Source: an uncultured Coriobacteriaceae bacterium
GTDB lineage: Bacteria > Actinomycetota > Coriobacteriia > Coriobacteriales > Atopobiaceae
Length of the DNA stretch: 64,000 nucleotides
Assembly: GCA_902795065.1 (NCBI GenBank)
Contig: CADBJR010000001.1
Coordinates: forward strand, 1-64,000
Direction: 5' to 3'
Shown: positions 25,818 through 36,405 of the stretch, in pieces
How the letters are laid out: every line of letters starts with the position of its first letter
Numbering within the stretch: the stretch's first letter is position 1
Position numbers and translations under genes: made by a program
The notes under the pieces: model-generated
What the model was told of the DNA's origin: nothing
Databases searched by the model: none
The model's input: only the letters and a program-made list of their open reading frames with translations

Positions 25818-25855
25818 CCGATAACACAGCACACGTCTTATTTAGGGAGGTTGCA

Positions 25856-27184
25856 ATGAACGCAGAATCGGTCAATCAGGTCGGCTTCGGTGAGGTCACC
25901 GCAGAGGCCCAGGCCAACGACCTCGTCACCTATGTCCATAGGACCGGCGCCATCGCGGCATGGGACGGCGATGGCTGGTACAAGGAGGGCAGGAGCTGGT
26001 TCGAGACATGCTACATCCACACCGGCATCTCCGGTGCCCAGTTCGTGCTCTCGGGCCCCGATGCCCAGAGGCTGCTGTCCGATCTCGCCATCAACGACGT
26101 CTACACCTGGAAGATCGGGAAATGTAAGCACATCGTCATCTGCAATGAGGACGGCCTCATCCTCACCCACGCGCTCTATATGCGCGATGCCGAGGATGTA
26201 TTCCGCACCACGGCGGGTATCCCCGTACCGTTTTTCCAGAAGATCGAGGCGGGAGGCTACGATGTGAAGGTGGACGTATCGAACGTCTACATCCTGCAGT
26301 TCTCCGGCCCGACCTCCCTCACCGTTCTCGAGAGCCTTCTCAAGGTCAACCTTCACGACCTACCGTTCCTCGGAACGAGGATGCTCGAGGTGCCCGGCCT
26401 GGGCATCACCACGGAGCTCTGCCGTATCGGCATGACGGGCACGCTTGCCTACGAGCTCCGCGGACCCATCGAAGAGGGTCCCGCGGTCTACGCTGCCGCG
26501 CTCGAGACGGGCAGGCCGCACGGTCTGGTCCGCATGGGGTGGAGGACCTATCCCGTCAACCACACCTTCGGCGGGTTCCCGCAGATCACCTGCTCGTTCG
26601 ATACGGCGCTCTTCGAAGACAAGGCCTTCAGGGAGGAGTCACTCCTGCCCTACAAGCCCTCCGGCTCGGTGGAGCCCGATAACAGGCGGGCGCGCTATCG
26701 TACCCCGGGCGAGGTTGACTGGCTGTGGATGGCCAAGTTCAACCACGACTTCCCGGGAAGGGCTGCGCTCGAGGCGGAGAAGGCCGACCCCAAGAGGACG
26801 ATCATGAGTCTCGTGTGGGACGTTGACGACCTCGTCGACATCTACCGCTCCCTCTGGGAGGAGGGCGAGCCCTACAAGTATCTGGAGATTCCCGCTTCCG
26901 AGCTGCAGCCATCCGGCGGCCACCAGGACTACGTCCTCACCGAGGACGGCAAGGAGGTCGGCTATGCCTCTGCACCGCTTTACAGCTCCTGGTACCACCA
27001 GACCGTCTCCCAGTGCGCGATCGACATCGACCAGGCTTTCGACGGCAACAGGCTCGTCATCCGTTGGGGAGACTACGGCCATCGCATGAAGGACGTTCAT
27101 GTGACCGTCAGGAAGTTCCCGCTCATCGATGCTCCCGACAATCGGGACTACGACCTCTCGAAGGTTCCCCGCGGCGATATCTGA
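25856..27184 (+). CDS. LigM/DesA-like (GcvT family) folate-dependent demethylase-type protein, paralogue 2
   Basis: A 442-aa protein of the same GcvT/LigM family as its neighbour. Features: FVLSGPDAQRLLSDLAINDV, ILQFSGPTSLTVLESLL, RIGMTGTLAYEL, RMGWRTYPVNHTFGGFPQ with Tyr232 at the position of LigM Tyr247, and WMAKFNHDFPGRAALEAEK. Two adjacent, non-identical members suggest a hetero-oligomer or two substrate positions. RBS GGGAGG precedes the ATG by 6 nt. It is followed by a transporter gene on the same strand, so uptake and conversion are probably co-expressed under the divergent PucR. Confidence 0.75.
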   Translation: MNAESVNQVGFGEVTAEAQANDLVTYVHRTGAIAAWDGDGWYKEGRSWFETCYIHTGISGAQFVLSGPDAQRLLSDLAINDVYTWKIGKCKHIVICNEDGLILTHALYMRDAEDVFRTTAGIPVPFFQKIEAGGYDVKVDVSNVYILQFSGPTSLTVLESLLKVNLHDLPFLGTRMLEVPGLGITTELCRIGMTGTLAYELRGPIEEGPAVYAAALETGRPHGLVRMGWRTYPVNHTFGGFPQITCSFDTALFEDKAFREESLLPYKPSGSVEPDNRRARYRTPGEVDWLWMAKFNHDFPGRAALEAEKADPKRTIMSLVWDVDDLVDIYRSLWEEGEPYKYLEIPASELQPSGGHQDYVLTEDGKEVGYASAPLYSSWYHQTVSQCAIDIDQAFDGNRLVIRWGDYGHRMKDVHVTVRKFPLIDAPDNRDYDLSKVPRGDI

Positions 27185-27280
27185 TGCCCTAGGGGCGGGT
27201 GGGATCTTTCCCGCCCGCCTCATCCCAACCGACAAACCAGCAGCCCTATCAGACTCCTTTGGAAGAAAGGCAGTGCCGCC

Positions 27281-28468
27281 ATGCGCGACGAGACTTCATA
27301 TCCCCTTGCAGGGGCTTCCACGGCGCTTGCCGTGGCGTGTCTAGCCAACTTCATCCCAAACTTTGCCCAGTATCAGGCATCTCACTTCGGCTCCGTCATC
27401 ATGGAGCGCTTCGGGATCGAGCCGGGGCAGTTCTCCCTTCTGTTCTCCTCGCCGATGATCCCCGCGATCTTCCTTGCGCTTGTTGCGGGAATCCTCATCG
27501 ACAAGTTCGGCGCCAAGCAGGTGGTGGGCATCGGCATGGCGGTCACGACGCTCGGCTGCGCGATCCGCATCATGGCGGGAAGCTTCGAGGTGCTCCTCGT
27601 CGGCACGGCCCTCACGGGCTTCGCCGCGTGCTTCATCAACTCCGGTGCAGCCAAGATCCTCGCGGGCTACTACGGACCGGAGGGCGTGGGTTCGAAGATG
27701 GGCATCTTCATGGCCGCCTCGACCCTCGCGATGACCGTTGCGCTGGCCACGAGCGCCGCATTCGGCGACATCGCCCCCGCATTTACGGTATCGGCAATCA
27801 TCTCGTTGGTGGGTACCGTGCTCTGGTTCGTAGTCCTCAAGAACCCCGACGGGGAATCGTCCTCGCAGGCGGAGCACGGCCCTTCGATAGGGGACTGCCT
27901 GAAGGTTGTCCTGGCGTCGCGGAACACCTGGATGATTGCTTTGGCGCTCGCTTTCATCCTGGGAGGAAACGTGGTCATGGGCTCCTTCGCCCCCACCATC
28001 CTTGCCGAGAAGGGCATCGACGCCGCCATGGCCGGCATCATCACCTCGCTCTACACGCTCGGCAACCTGGCCGGATGCTTCACCGCCCCCGTCCTCGTGG
28101 GCGTGACGGGCGGACGGCAGAAGCCCGTCCTGCTGGCCTACGCCGTGCTTGCAGCGATCGGCGTGGCGTTTGCGTGGATGCCTGGGAACGCGGTCGTCGT
28201 AGCCATCTGCATGTTCCTTGCCGGTAACTTCGTCGGCGGCCTCATCCCTTTGTGCTTCTCGCTTCCAGTGCAGTTCGAGGAGGTTGGGCCTGTATATGCG
28301 GGAACGGCCGGTGGAATGCTCACCACCGTGCAGGTTCTCGGCGCCATCCTCCTTCCCAGCTATGTCTTCGCGGCGATTGCGGGAACCAATCTGTCGATGA
28401 TGTTCTTGCTCGGCGGTGCAAGCCTGCTTGTGGCGGGGGTGTTCCTGGCTCTTGCCAAGATCAGGTAG
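27281..28468 (+). CDS. MFS transporter
   Basis: A 395-aa polytopic membrane protein with about 12 predicted helices, of the CynX/oxalate-formate-antiporter-like part of the major facilitator superfamily. The intracellular loop after helix 2, AGILIDKFGAKQVVGIG, is the classical MFS signature (GxLxDRxGxR-like). The charged stretch LKNPDGESSSQAEHGPSIGD separates the two six-helix halves. It is the last gene of the LigM-like operon and probably imports the substrate; direction and substrate are inferred only from context. GAAAGG lies 11 nt before ATG. Confidence 0.85.
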   Translation: MRDETSYPLAGASTALAVACLANFIPNFAQYQASHFGSVIMERFGIEPGQFSLLFSSPMIPAIFLALVAGILIDKFGAKQVVGIGMAVTTLGCAIRIMAGSFEVLLVGTALTGFAACFINSGAAKILAGYYGPEGVGSKMGIFMAASTLAMTVALATSAAFGDIAPAFTVSAIISLVGTVLWFVVLKNPDGESSSQAEHGPSIGDCLKVVLASRNTWMIALALAFILGGNVVMGSFAPTILAEKGIDAAMAGIITSLYTLGNLAGCFTAPVLVGVTGGRQKPVLLAYAVLAAIGVAFAWMPGNAVVVAICMFLAGNFVGGLIPLCFSLPVQFEEVGPVYAGTAGGMLTTVQVLGAILLPSYVFAAIAGTNLSMMFLLGGASLLVAGVFLALAKIR

Positions 28469-28505
28469 CGGGAACCGCAGAACTCAGAGATGCTTTCAAT
28501 CCGTG

Positions 28506-28533
28506 GAGCGCCGGTGCAATCCGGCGCTCTTTG
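28506..28533 (+). terminator. Terminator after the MFS transporter
   Basis: GAGCGCCGG (28506-28514) pairs with CCGGCGCTC (28521-28529) around a 6-nt loop, followed by TTTG. It closes the first catabolic operon. Confidence 0.7.
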
Positions 28534-28568
28534 CCAATCGACAGGTTGTGTGCGTCGGCGTCCGCACC

Positions 28569-29519
28569 TCATTCCGTGCCGTTGATGGCCATGTTCTCGA
28601 ATCGTGCGGCGATGAACTGGTCGGTATAGTTCTCGTCCACCCACTCCTCGAAGCTGTTTTGGGGCTCGATGCCCGCGTCTCGTGCGGCCATGCGGCCGAA
28701 GCAGGCGACCGTCATGAAGATATCCGCCGCCAGGTAGAGCGCGAGCAGCCACACGAATGTCACCTGGCGCACCGTGGTGGGGTTTCCAATGTGGTAGAGA
28801 AGCTCCGGCATGATCGCCTTGGACCACACCAGTCCAAGCCCTCCCCAGAAGAAGAGGAAGGGCCATGCGACCCATTTGGTGATGGCGCCGGGAACACCGG
28901 TGTAATCCCACGAAACCGCTCCGAGGAACGTCTCCATGCCCCAGCCGGTGATCTGCTCGAGCAATCCGCCCACGATCATGCCCACGACGAAGATCTGCCA
29001 GGCCTTGGCGCCGCGCTCACGCAGCTTCCAGCAGACAATCGTGAGCAGGACGGCCCCGAACCCGTAGATGGGGGAATACGGACCCCACACGAGGCCTACG
29101 CGGCTCTGCGTGAGACCCTCGGTGATGAACATCCAGATCTCCTCGATGATGAGGCCGAGCACGCTGGCCACGAGGAAGATCACCACGATCTGGAACCACC
29201 CGAGCTTGATGTAATCGAGGTACTCGCGACGCGCCTTATAGGATGCCTTCCTGAGCGCGCGCCGCTGCTCGGCCGTGAGCCGTGGAGCCTCCCCTGCGAT
29301 CTCCTTGCCGAGGTGCTTGAGCGAGCGCTGCTCATCGAGCGCCTGCACATAGAGGCGGATGTCCTCCGCGTACTCCTCCTCGATAAGACCGCTGCTGTTC
29401 TCGGCAAGCTCGTGAACCGTCTTCCCGCGTCCGAGCCATGCCATGAACTCGCGCACGGCGCTGATAATAAGCCTGATGATCCCGAAGATGATGAAGAGCG
29501 AGAGCAGAGCGAGAAGCAT
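28569..29519 (-). CDS. CmpB-like (putative ABC-transporter type IV) membrane protein
   Basis: A 316-aa integral membrane protein of the CmpB family (function unknown). An N-terminal helix (LLALLSLFIIFGIIRLIISA), a cytoplasmic segment of about 90 residues that is charged and helix-rich, then several membrane helices with the signature VASVLGLIIEEIWMFITEG, GLVWGPYSPIYGFGAVL and GGLLEQITGWGMETF. These conserved glycine/proline/tyrosine motifs identify the family. It is not evidently linked to an ABC ATPase here and stands alone, divergent from valS. Confidence 0.8.
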   Translation of the reverse strand: MLLALLSLFIIFGIIRLIISAVREFMAWLGRGKTVHELAENSSGLIEEEYAEDIRLYVQALDEQRSLKHLGKEIAGEAPRLTAEQRRALRKASYKARREYLDYIKLGWFQIVVIFLVASVLGLIIEEIWMFITEGLTQSRVGLVWGPYSPIYGFGAVLLTIVCWKLRERGAKAWQIFVVGMIVGGLLEQITGWGMETFLGAVSWDYTGVPGAITKWVAWPFLFFWGGLGLVWSKAIMPELLYHIGNPTTVRQVTFVWLLALYLAADIFMTVACFGRMAARDAGIEPQNSFEEWVDENYTDQFIAARFENMAINGTE

Positions 29520-29625
29520 GCCGTTACCTTACCTTTTTCGTGAGACTTCGCGCCCATAACTGTAGCATCCCGATTGGGTGGTATCCTTATCAAGTTGCAT
29601 ATTTCACTGACGCAAGGAGCATAGC

Positions 29626-32304
<2,679 letters not shown>

Positions 32305-32330
32305 CGTCTTGCTAACGAACCGAAGTGAAG

Positions 32331-32362
32331 AAGGCCCGCTCAGACGAGCGGGCCTTCGCTAT
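32331..32362. terminator. Terminator between valS and the MarR gene
   Basis: AAGGCCCGCT (32331-32340) pairs with AGCGGGCCTT (32347-32356) around a 6-nt loop. Both genes point towards it; a T-rich run on the minus side (TTCTTC) suggests use in both directions. Confidence 0.75.
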
Positions 32363-32382
32363 CTATGTGATCGAATCTAAGC

Positions 32383-32859
32383 TCATTCGATAGTGATGCT
32401 GTACTTCTCCTCGAAGTACTCGATCGTCTTGTGCAGGATGCGGATGAAGGCATCTGCATCATCTCCGAGCTTATCGAGGAACGAACCGAAGCTCTTGATG
32501 GCATCTTCGCGCTGCTTCTGCACGAAATCTCGTCCTTGGTCGGAAATCCTGATATTGACCTTGCGCTTATCCTCGGTGTCCTTGGTGCGGACCACGAGGC
32601 CGCGGTTCTCGAGATCGCTCACGATCTGGGTGATGCGGGGACGGGTGAGAGAGACCCGATCGGCGATCTCGACCGCCGTGACATCTTCAGTGCGAGAATC
32701 GAGGTAGATGAGAACGCAGTTCTCGCCCTGTGAGAGCTCGCGTACCGGCTGGGTGGCAACGAGCACCGCCTTTTCGGTGAGAATTACGGTGTCAAGCACC
32801 TGGCTCTGCATCTCCTCTTGAGATGCATCAGAATGATCGAAGTTGCAGTTCATGGTCAT
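32383..32859 (-). CDS. MarR family transcriptional regulator
   Basis: A 158-aa winged-helix regulator. The core is VTAVEIADRVSLTRPRITQIVSDLENRGLVVRTKDTEDKRKVNIRI, the MarR DNA-binding domain with the recognition helix (RPRITQIVSDLENRG) and the wing (DTEDKRKVNI), flanked by dimerisation helices. ATG at 32859 is chosen because GGAG lies 6 nt upstream; an in-frame TTG 12 nt earlier has no site. The upstream 80 bp is unusually AT-rich, as is common for promoters of such regulators. It is not next to a clear target gene, so its regulon is unknown. Confidence 0.9.
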   Translation of the reverse strand: MTMNCNFDHSDASQEEMQSQVLDTVILTEKAVLVATQPVRELSQGENCVLIYLDSRTEDVTAVEIADRVSLTRPRITQIVSDLENRGLVVRTKDTEDKRKVNIRISDQGRDFVQKQREDAIKSFGSFLDKLGDDADAFIRILHKTIEYFEEKYSITIE

Positions 32860-32869
32860 AATCGACTCC

Positions 32870-33137
32870 AATAATTATGATTTGATAAAAGAACTAATAT
32901 AACAATTTAAATAGAACGAAGAATCAATTCAACCTAGAAACTCATGAAGATTGTTGAAGATTGATTTCGAATTGGTATCGGGAACTTTTGCCATGATGCC
33001 TTCCGGAAGATCGACCCGTCTGTTCTGAGGGGCCGGAGCAAGATTACCGCGACGTGTTGGGGGATGCCCGCAGCGTCTTTCATGGGCGATAGTATGTGCT
33101 GCACGGAACGTGCAAGGTAACGAACGAGGAGGACACC
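32870..33137. other. AT-rich divergent intergenic region with a palindrome at 33100-33114
   Basis: The first 90 bp after the MarR start are markedly AT-rich in an otherwise GC-rich sequence. At 33100-33114 TGCACG and CGTGCA form a perfect 6-bp inverted repeat with a 3-nt spacer, 23 bp before the small protein ATG, a possible operator. No further gene is seen. Confidence 0.4.
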
Positions 33138-33353
33138 ATGGGTTTTTCCGTTGACGACAAGTGCAAGAAGCTTGCCAAGGATCCGCGCGCTGCCGCAGTC
33201 GTGTCGAAGTATTCGCCTGGCTTCACCACCGACCCCCAGATGAAGATGGTTATGGGCCTCACCCTGCGCAAGCTTGCCAGCTTCCCGCAGGCCAAGGAGC
33301 TCGCCGACAACCTCGACGCCATCGACGCCGAGCTCAAGGCCATCGAGGAGTAG
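33138..33353 (+). CDS. Small helical protein of unknown function
   Basis: A 71-aa, probably all-helical cytoplasmic protein. RBS GAGGAGG lies just before ATG. It contains DPRAAAVVSKYSPGFTTDPQMKMVMGLTLRKLA, a pattern that resembles short helical tails appended to some sugar-catabolic enzymes (alternating Pro/Met/Gly and Leu), but here it is free-standing. A strong terminator follows, so it is a monocistronic gene. Function not known. Confidence 0.6.
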   Translation: MGFSVDDKCKKLAKDPRAAAVVSKYSPGFTTDPQMKMVMGLTLRKLASFPQAKELADNLDAIDAELKAIEE

Positions 33354-33385
33354 GTCCTCGTCGGTCTGAAATCGCGGCAATATGG

Positions 33386-33420
33386 CAGCGCCCCATCATA
33401 CGAGATGGGGCGCTGTTTCC
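33386..33420 (+). terminator. Terminator of the small protein gene
   Basis: CAGCGCCCCATC (33386-33397) pairs with GATGGGGCGCTG (33404-33415) around a 6-nt loop, followed by TTTCC. Confidence 0.8.
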
Positions 33421-33442
33421 GTTATAGGCCGAACTTGGGATG

Positions 33443-34972
33443 TCACTCCTGGCCGCGGAGCTCCATGGCTTTGAGGAGTATCCGCAGCCTCAGCTGGACA
33501 TCGGGAACGTCGAGATCGACGCCCAGCTCGCGGCGGATACGGGAGAGCCGTTCGAGCAGCGTCGAGCGATGCACGTAGAGGTCGGAGGCGGTCTTGGTGA
33601 CGTTCATGTTGTTGCCGAGGAAGCACCGGAGCGTTTCGATATAGCTCGTGGATGACTCGGCATCGTGCTCGATCAGGCTCACGAATCCCGACGGGCACAG
33701 CATCTTGAGGGGCAGCTCGCCCATCGAGCTCACGACCATGTCTTCGAGAATATGGTCCTGGAACGCATGGATGGGTTCGTCGGGTGCGAACAGCTGCCCG
33801 TTCTCGAGTGCGATGTTGGCTTCCAGATAGTACAGGCGCGCCTGAACCAGGTTCTCGACCGGGTCTGAGAGCCCCGCGCTCATCCCCATCGACCGTACGA
33901 ACGGCTCAAGTGCGGTGCGGATCGCCTGCGGGTAGGGAACGCTTTGATCGAGCTCATCGAGGTCGATGAAGACCACAACCGAATTGCGATGATGCTCGAA
34001 GGCGATGCTCTTGGGGAACGCGCTCTCCGCCATGTTGCGCACGTATCCGATGGGGAGGTTGGCAAGGCGGTTCGAGAGCTTGAGCCTCATGCAGACGAAG
34101 CGTCTGCGAGAAGCCGCTTTCTCGAACAGGCTCCTTCCCACGGAATCGAGGGGATAGCCCTCGACCAGGTCCTGCACGGCCCTGCGCATGGTGCCCTTGT
34201 CGTCCGCCTCGAGCGTGGCGAGCCGCCTCATCGCGCGCAGGATCATCGTTCCGAGCATCTTGAGCAGCGGGGCGTCGCTCGGCCTGTTCGCGCGTGTTGC
34301 ATACTGCAAAGTCAGGCATCCCGCGTACTCGCCGTCGAGGTAGAGGTTGTAGTTGAGCGTCGATGATCCGAGAAGCTCGATCATGAAGGGTTCCTGCTGC
34401 TCCATGGACAGATCGCGGGAGCCGATGTACTTGTCGAAGGAGTCGATCTCGAGGTTCTGCGTCCCCGGCATGCCGCTTCCCGCATACGACACGCTGAAGG
34501 AGCTGTGCGCCGAGGTTCCCACAACCTTGAAGTCCCTGTCGATGGCAAGCAGGTCGCGGTCGAGGATGCGCTCGCTTGCAGTGAGCATGCGTGGGATGCT
34601 CGCATCCTCCTCGATGATCGAGATCAGGTCATGCTCCCAGGAATCGTAGGCGTCGAAGATGCCTTGCACTGTATTGAAGAGCTGGTAGAAGTCGCATGAC
34701 CCGTCGATCTGGATGGTGCAGCAGCTGGATGCAAAGCGCTTGAGCCGTGGCGAAGACCCGATGCACAGGATGACGGCGCCCTTCTCCGCATAGGCGCGCT
34801 GGGGCAGACGCTCAGACCGTACGATTGTGAGGGTGCCCGCTTTGAAGGGCTTCTCAAGGCCCTCGTAGAGCTGCGGCCTCCCCAAGAGCAGCTGCTCCTC
34901 CTTCGGCCCCTCCATATGCGCATCGAACTGTGGCGGCAGGTTATCGAAGACGATATCCGCGTTGAGTTTCAT
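33443..34972 (-). CDS. PucR family transcriptional regulator (second copy)
   Basis: A 509-aa paralogue of the regulator at 22702. The C-terminal HTH_30 reads ASDLYVHRSTLLERLSRIRRELGVDLD (about 462-490). The N-terminus KLNADIVFDNLPPQF resembles the first copy. The central part (about 250-420) is the GGDEF-like domain without catalytic residues, and the rest is a cofactor/effector domain with a rather Cys-poor composition. GAGGAG precedes the ATG. It is divergent from the 409-aa protein gene, 186 bp apart, and is the probable regulator of the second catabolic locus. Confidence 0.88.
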   Translation of the reverse strand: MKLNADIVFDNLPPQFDAHMEGPKEEQLLLGRPQLYEGLEKPFKAGTLTIVRSERLPQRAYAEKGAVILCIGSSPRLKRFASSCCTIQIDGSCDFYQLFNTVQGIFDAYDSWEHDLISIIEEDASIPRMLTASERILDRDLLAIDRDFKVVGTSAHSSFSVSYAGSGMPGTQNLEIDSFDKYIGSRDLSMEQQEPFMIELLGSSTLNYNLYLDGEYAGCLTLQYATRANRPSDAPLLKMLGTMILRAMRRLATLEADDKGTMRRAVQDLVEGYPLDSVGRSLFEKAASRRRFVCMRLKLSNRLANLPIGYVRNMAESAFPKSIAFEHHRNSVVVFIDLDELDQSVPYPQAIRTALEPFVRSMGMSAGLSDPVENLVQARLYYLEANIALENGQLFAPDEPIHAFQDHILEDMVVSSMGELPLKMLCPSGFVSLIEHDAESSTSYIETLRCFLGNNMNVTKTASDLYVHRSTLLERLSRIRRELGVDLDVPDVQLRLRILLKAMELRGQE

Positions 34973-35029
34973 GGGAACGGCTCCTCTGCAAGCTGTGTAT
35001 CAATCATCTGAAAGCATCCTACTACACAC

Positions 35030-35046
35030 CCTGCAGATTGTAGGGT
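35030..35046. promoter_or_regulatory. Near-palindrome in the PucR/409-aa protein divergent promoter region
   Basis: CCCTGCA and TGTAGGG flank a 3-nt centre (one mismatch), positioned 57 bp from the regulator start and 113 bp from the target start. A possible binding site for the divergently transcribed PucR protein. Confidence 0.3.
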
Positions 35047-35158
35047 AGATGGTTGTCCTTTTCCATATCTGAGATGCTACGCACCCTGAGCGGCCTGTCG
35101 CACAATCGCACGTGTACGTTTCTGTCGATTCACATCAGCGAACGATAGGGGAGGGAAC

Positions 35159-36388
35159 ATGGCACTACTTGAGCACGTGGACACCCATCGCGGTGTCGAG
35201 ACGGCGTTCGGCAAGATCATCCCGGAGAAGGAGGCATACAGCTACTGCCTCAGGTCGATCGCGGCTTTCTCGGCCAACATCTTCCAGGTGATGCGCGTCC
35301 TGAACGATGACTGGGAGGATCGCACTCAGGCTATCACCGAGATCGCCAACATGATGAACTGCGCCGCCTGCGCGGGTGGCGAGGACGAGCTCTTCCAGTA
35401 CCTCGACCAGTTCTACACCGATTGGAACATCCCCGAGCTCGTGAAGCGCGCTGCGTGGATTGGAGCCATCTGGGGCGATTACGGTGACGAAGCCGAGGAT
35501 ATGGCCGGCCGCGTGATCCAGTTCACCGAGAACCGCGTGGAGAAGGAGCTCGACACCTGCCCGTGGGATATCGTGGGTTCCGAGATGTGCAACATGACCA
35601 CCGGCATGTTCACCGCAAACTTCGATATCGCTGCCGGCGGCGAGCACGGTGCCATCACCAACGACGTGCAGCTCAACATGTGCGAGGCCCGTGGCTGCGG
35701 TAACCCGCACTGCCGCGTGGTGGCCGAGCGCCTCGATGCGTTCAACCTCGAGCATCAGGGTTGGCTCGACCATCGTGGGGCAGCCCATGCACCTGTGCAC
35801 GACACGCCCGTCGAGCGCCGCGTAAAGCACGCTCAGGGTCTGCGCAACGGCCAGTACGTGCAGGCGTTCGGCGAGGAGAACTCGCTCGAGTGGCAGTACA
35901 ACTGGGTTGCCCAGATGGGCTGGGTCTGGTCCATCAGCTTCCCACTCATCGCTATCCGCGACATGGCTGACGATGACGATGAGTTCGAGCGCATCCTGAA
36001 GATCGTCTTCGCCACCGCCGGCAAGAACTCCTTCATCGACCCGTTCGCCCGCGAGGGGCTGCGCAACTGGCTCGACATCCCGCGCTCCATCGGCGACAAC
36101 GACCCGCGCGTTATGGGCGCCTACATCGGTGCGATGCTCGGCTGCCAGCTGGTTCCCTTCGAGTGGGAGGCCTTCGATGGCGAGGGCGTCGAGATCCGCG
36201 TGGACCAGGAGACCTTTACGGGCCGCTTCGAGATGGCCCCGCTCGACGAGATCACGCTGGGCTATGAGGCGCAGTGGAACGGCGCCTGCCACACGCTCGT
36301 CTCGCCAGAGTGGAGCGTCTGGATCGACGAGGACGACGACGATTTCATCATCAACGTGGGCCGCAAGATCGACAACCGCGCGCTCTAG
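35159..36388 (+). CDS. Unrecognised two-part protein with a cysteine cluster, linked to GcvT-like gene
   Basis: A 409-aa cytoplasmic protein that I cannot place. The first half (about 1-190) is helical with several Cys, ending in MCEARGCGNPHCRVVAERL, a Cys-x4-Cys-x4-Cys cluster (around residues 177-187) that could bind a metal or Fe-S cofactor; the context (acidic, with GG and H residues) recalls V4R or amino-thiazoline-carboxylate-hydrolase-like modules, but this is not established. The second half (about 220-409) is Trp/Asp-rich (WQYNWVAQMGWVWSI) and beta-like. GGGGAGGG precedes the ATG. It is 17 bp upstream of the GcvT-like gene and is likely a partner or accessory protein for it. Confidence 0.55.
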   Translation: MALLEHVDTHRGVETAFGKIIPEKEAYSYCLRSIAAFSANIFQVMRVLNDDWEDRTQAITEIANMMNCAACAGGEDELFQYLDQFYTDWNIPELVKRAAWIGAIWGDYGDEAEDMAGRVIQFTENRVEKELDTCPWDIVGSEMCNMTTGMFTANFDIAAGGEHGAITNDVQLNMCEARGCGNPHCRVVAERLDAFNLEHQGWLDHRGAAHAPVHDTPVERRVKHAQGLRNGQYVQAFGEENSLEWQYNWVAQMGWVWSISFPLIAIRDMADDDDEFERILKIVFATAGKNSFIDPFAREGLRNWLDIPRSIGDNDPRVMGAYIGAMLGCQLVPFEWEAFDGEGVEIRVDQETFTGRFEMAPLDEITLGYEAQWNGACHTLVSPEWSVWIDEDDDDFIINVGRKIDNRAL

Positions 36389-36405
36389 AGAAGGGAGTGA
36401 TAGGA

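Noticed and set aside
24378-27184. Simple glycine-cleavage T-protein annotation for the LigM-like pair
   Set aside because: No gcvH, gcvP or lpd lies nearby, both proteins are 70-110 residues longer than GcvT, and the segments shared with LigM fit better.
29520-29625. Possible T-box leader before valS
   Set aside because: The 100-bp gap has no specifier-loop, T-box bulge or terminator/antiterminator pair.
33443-34972. Assignment of the PucR proteins as purine catabolism regulators
   Set aside because: The family name comes from PucR of Bacillus, but the neighbours here are GcvT-like and SDR genes; no clear purine-degradation set lies beside either regulator.
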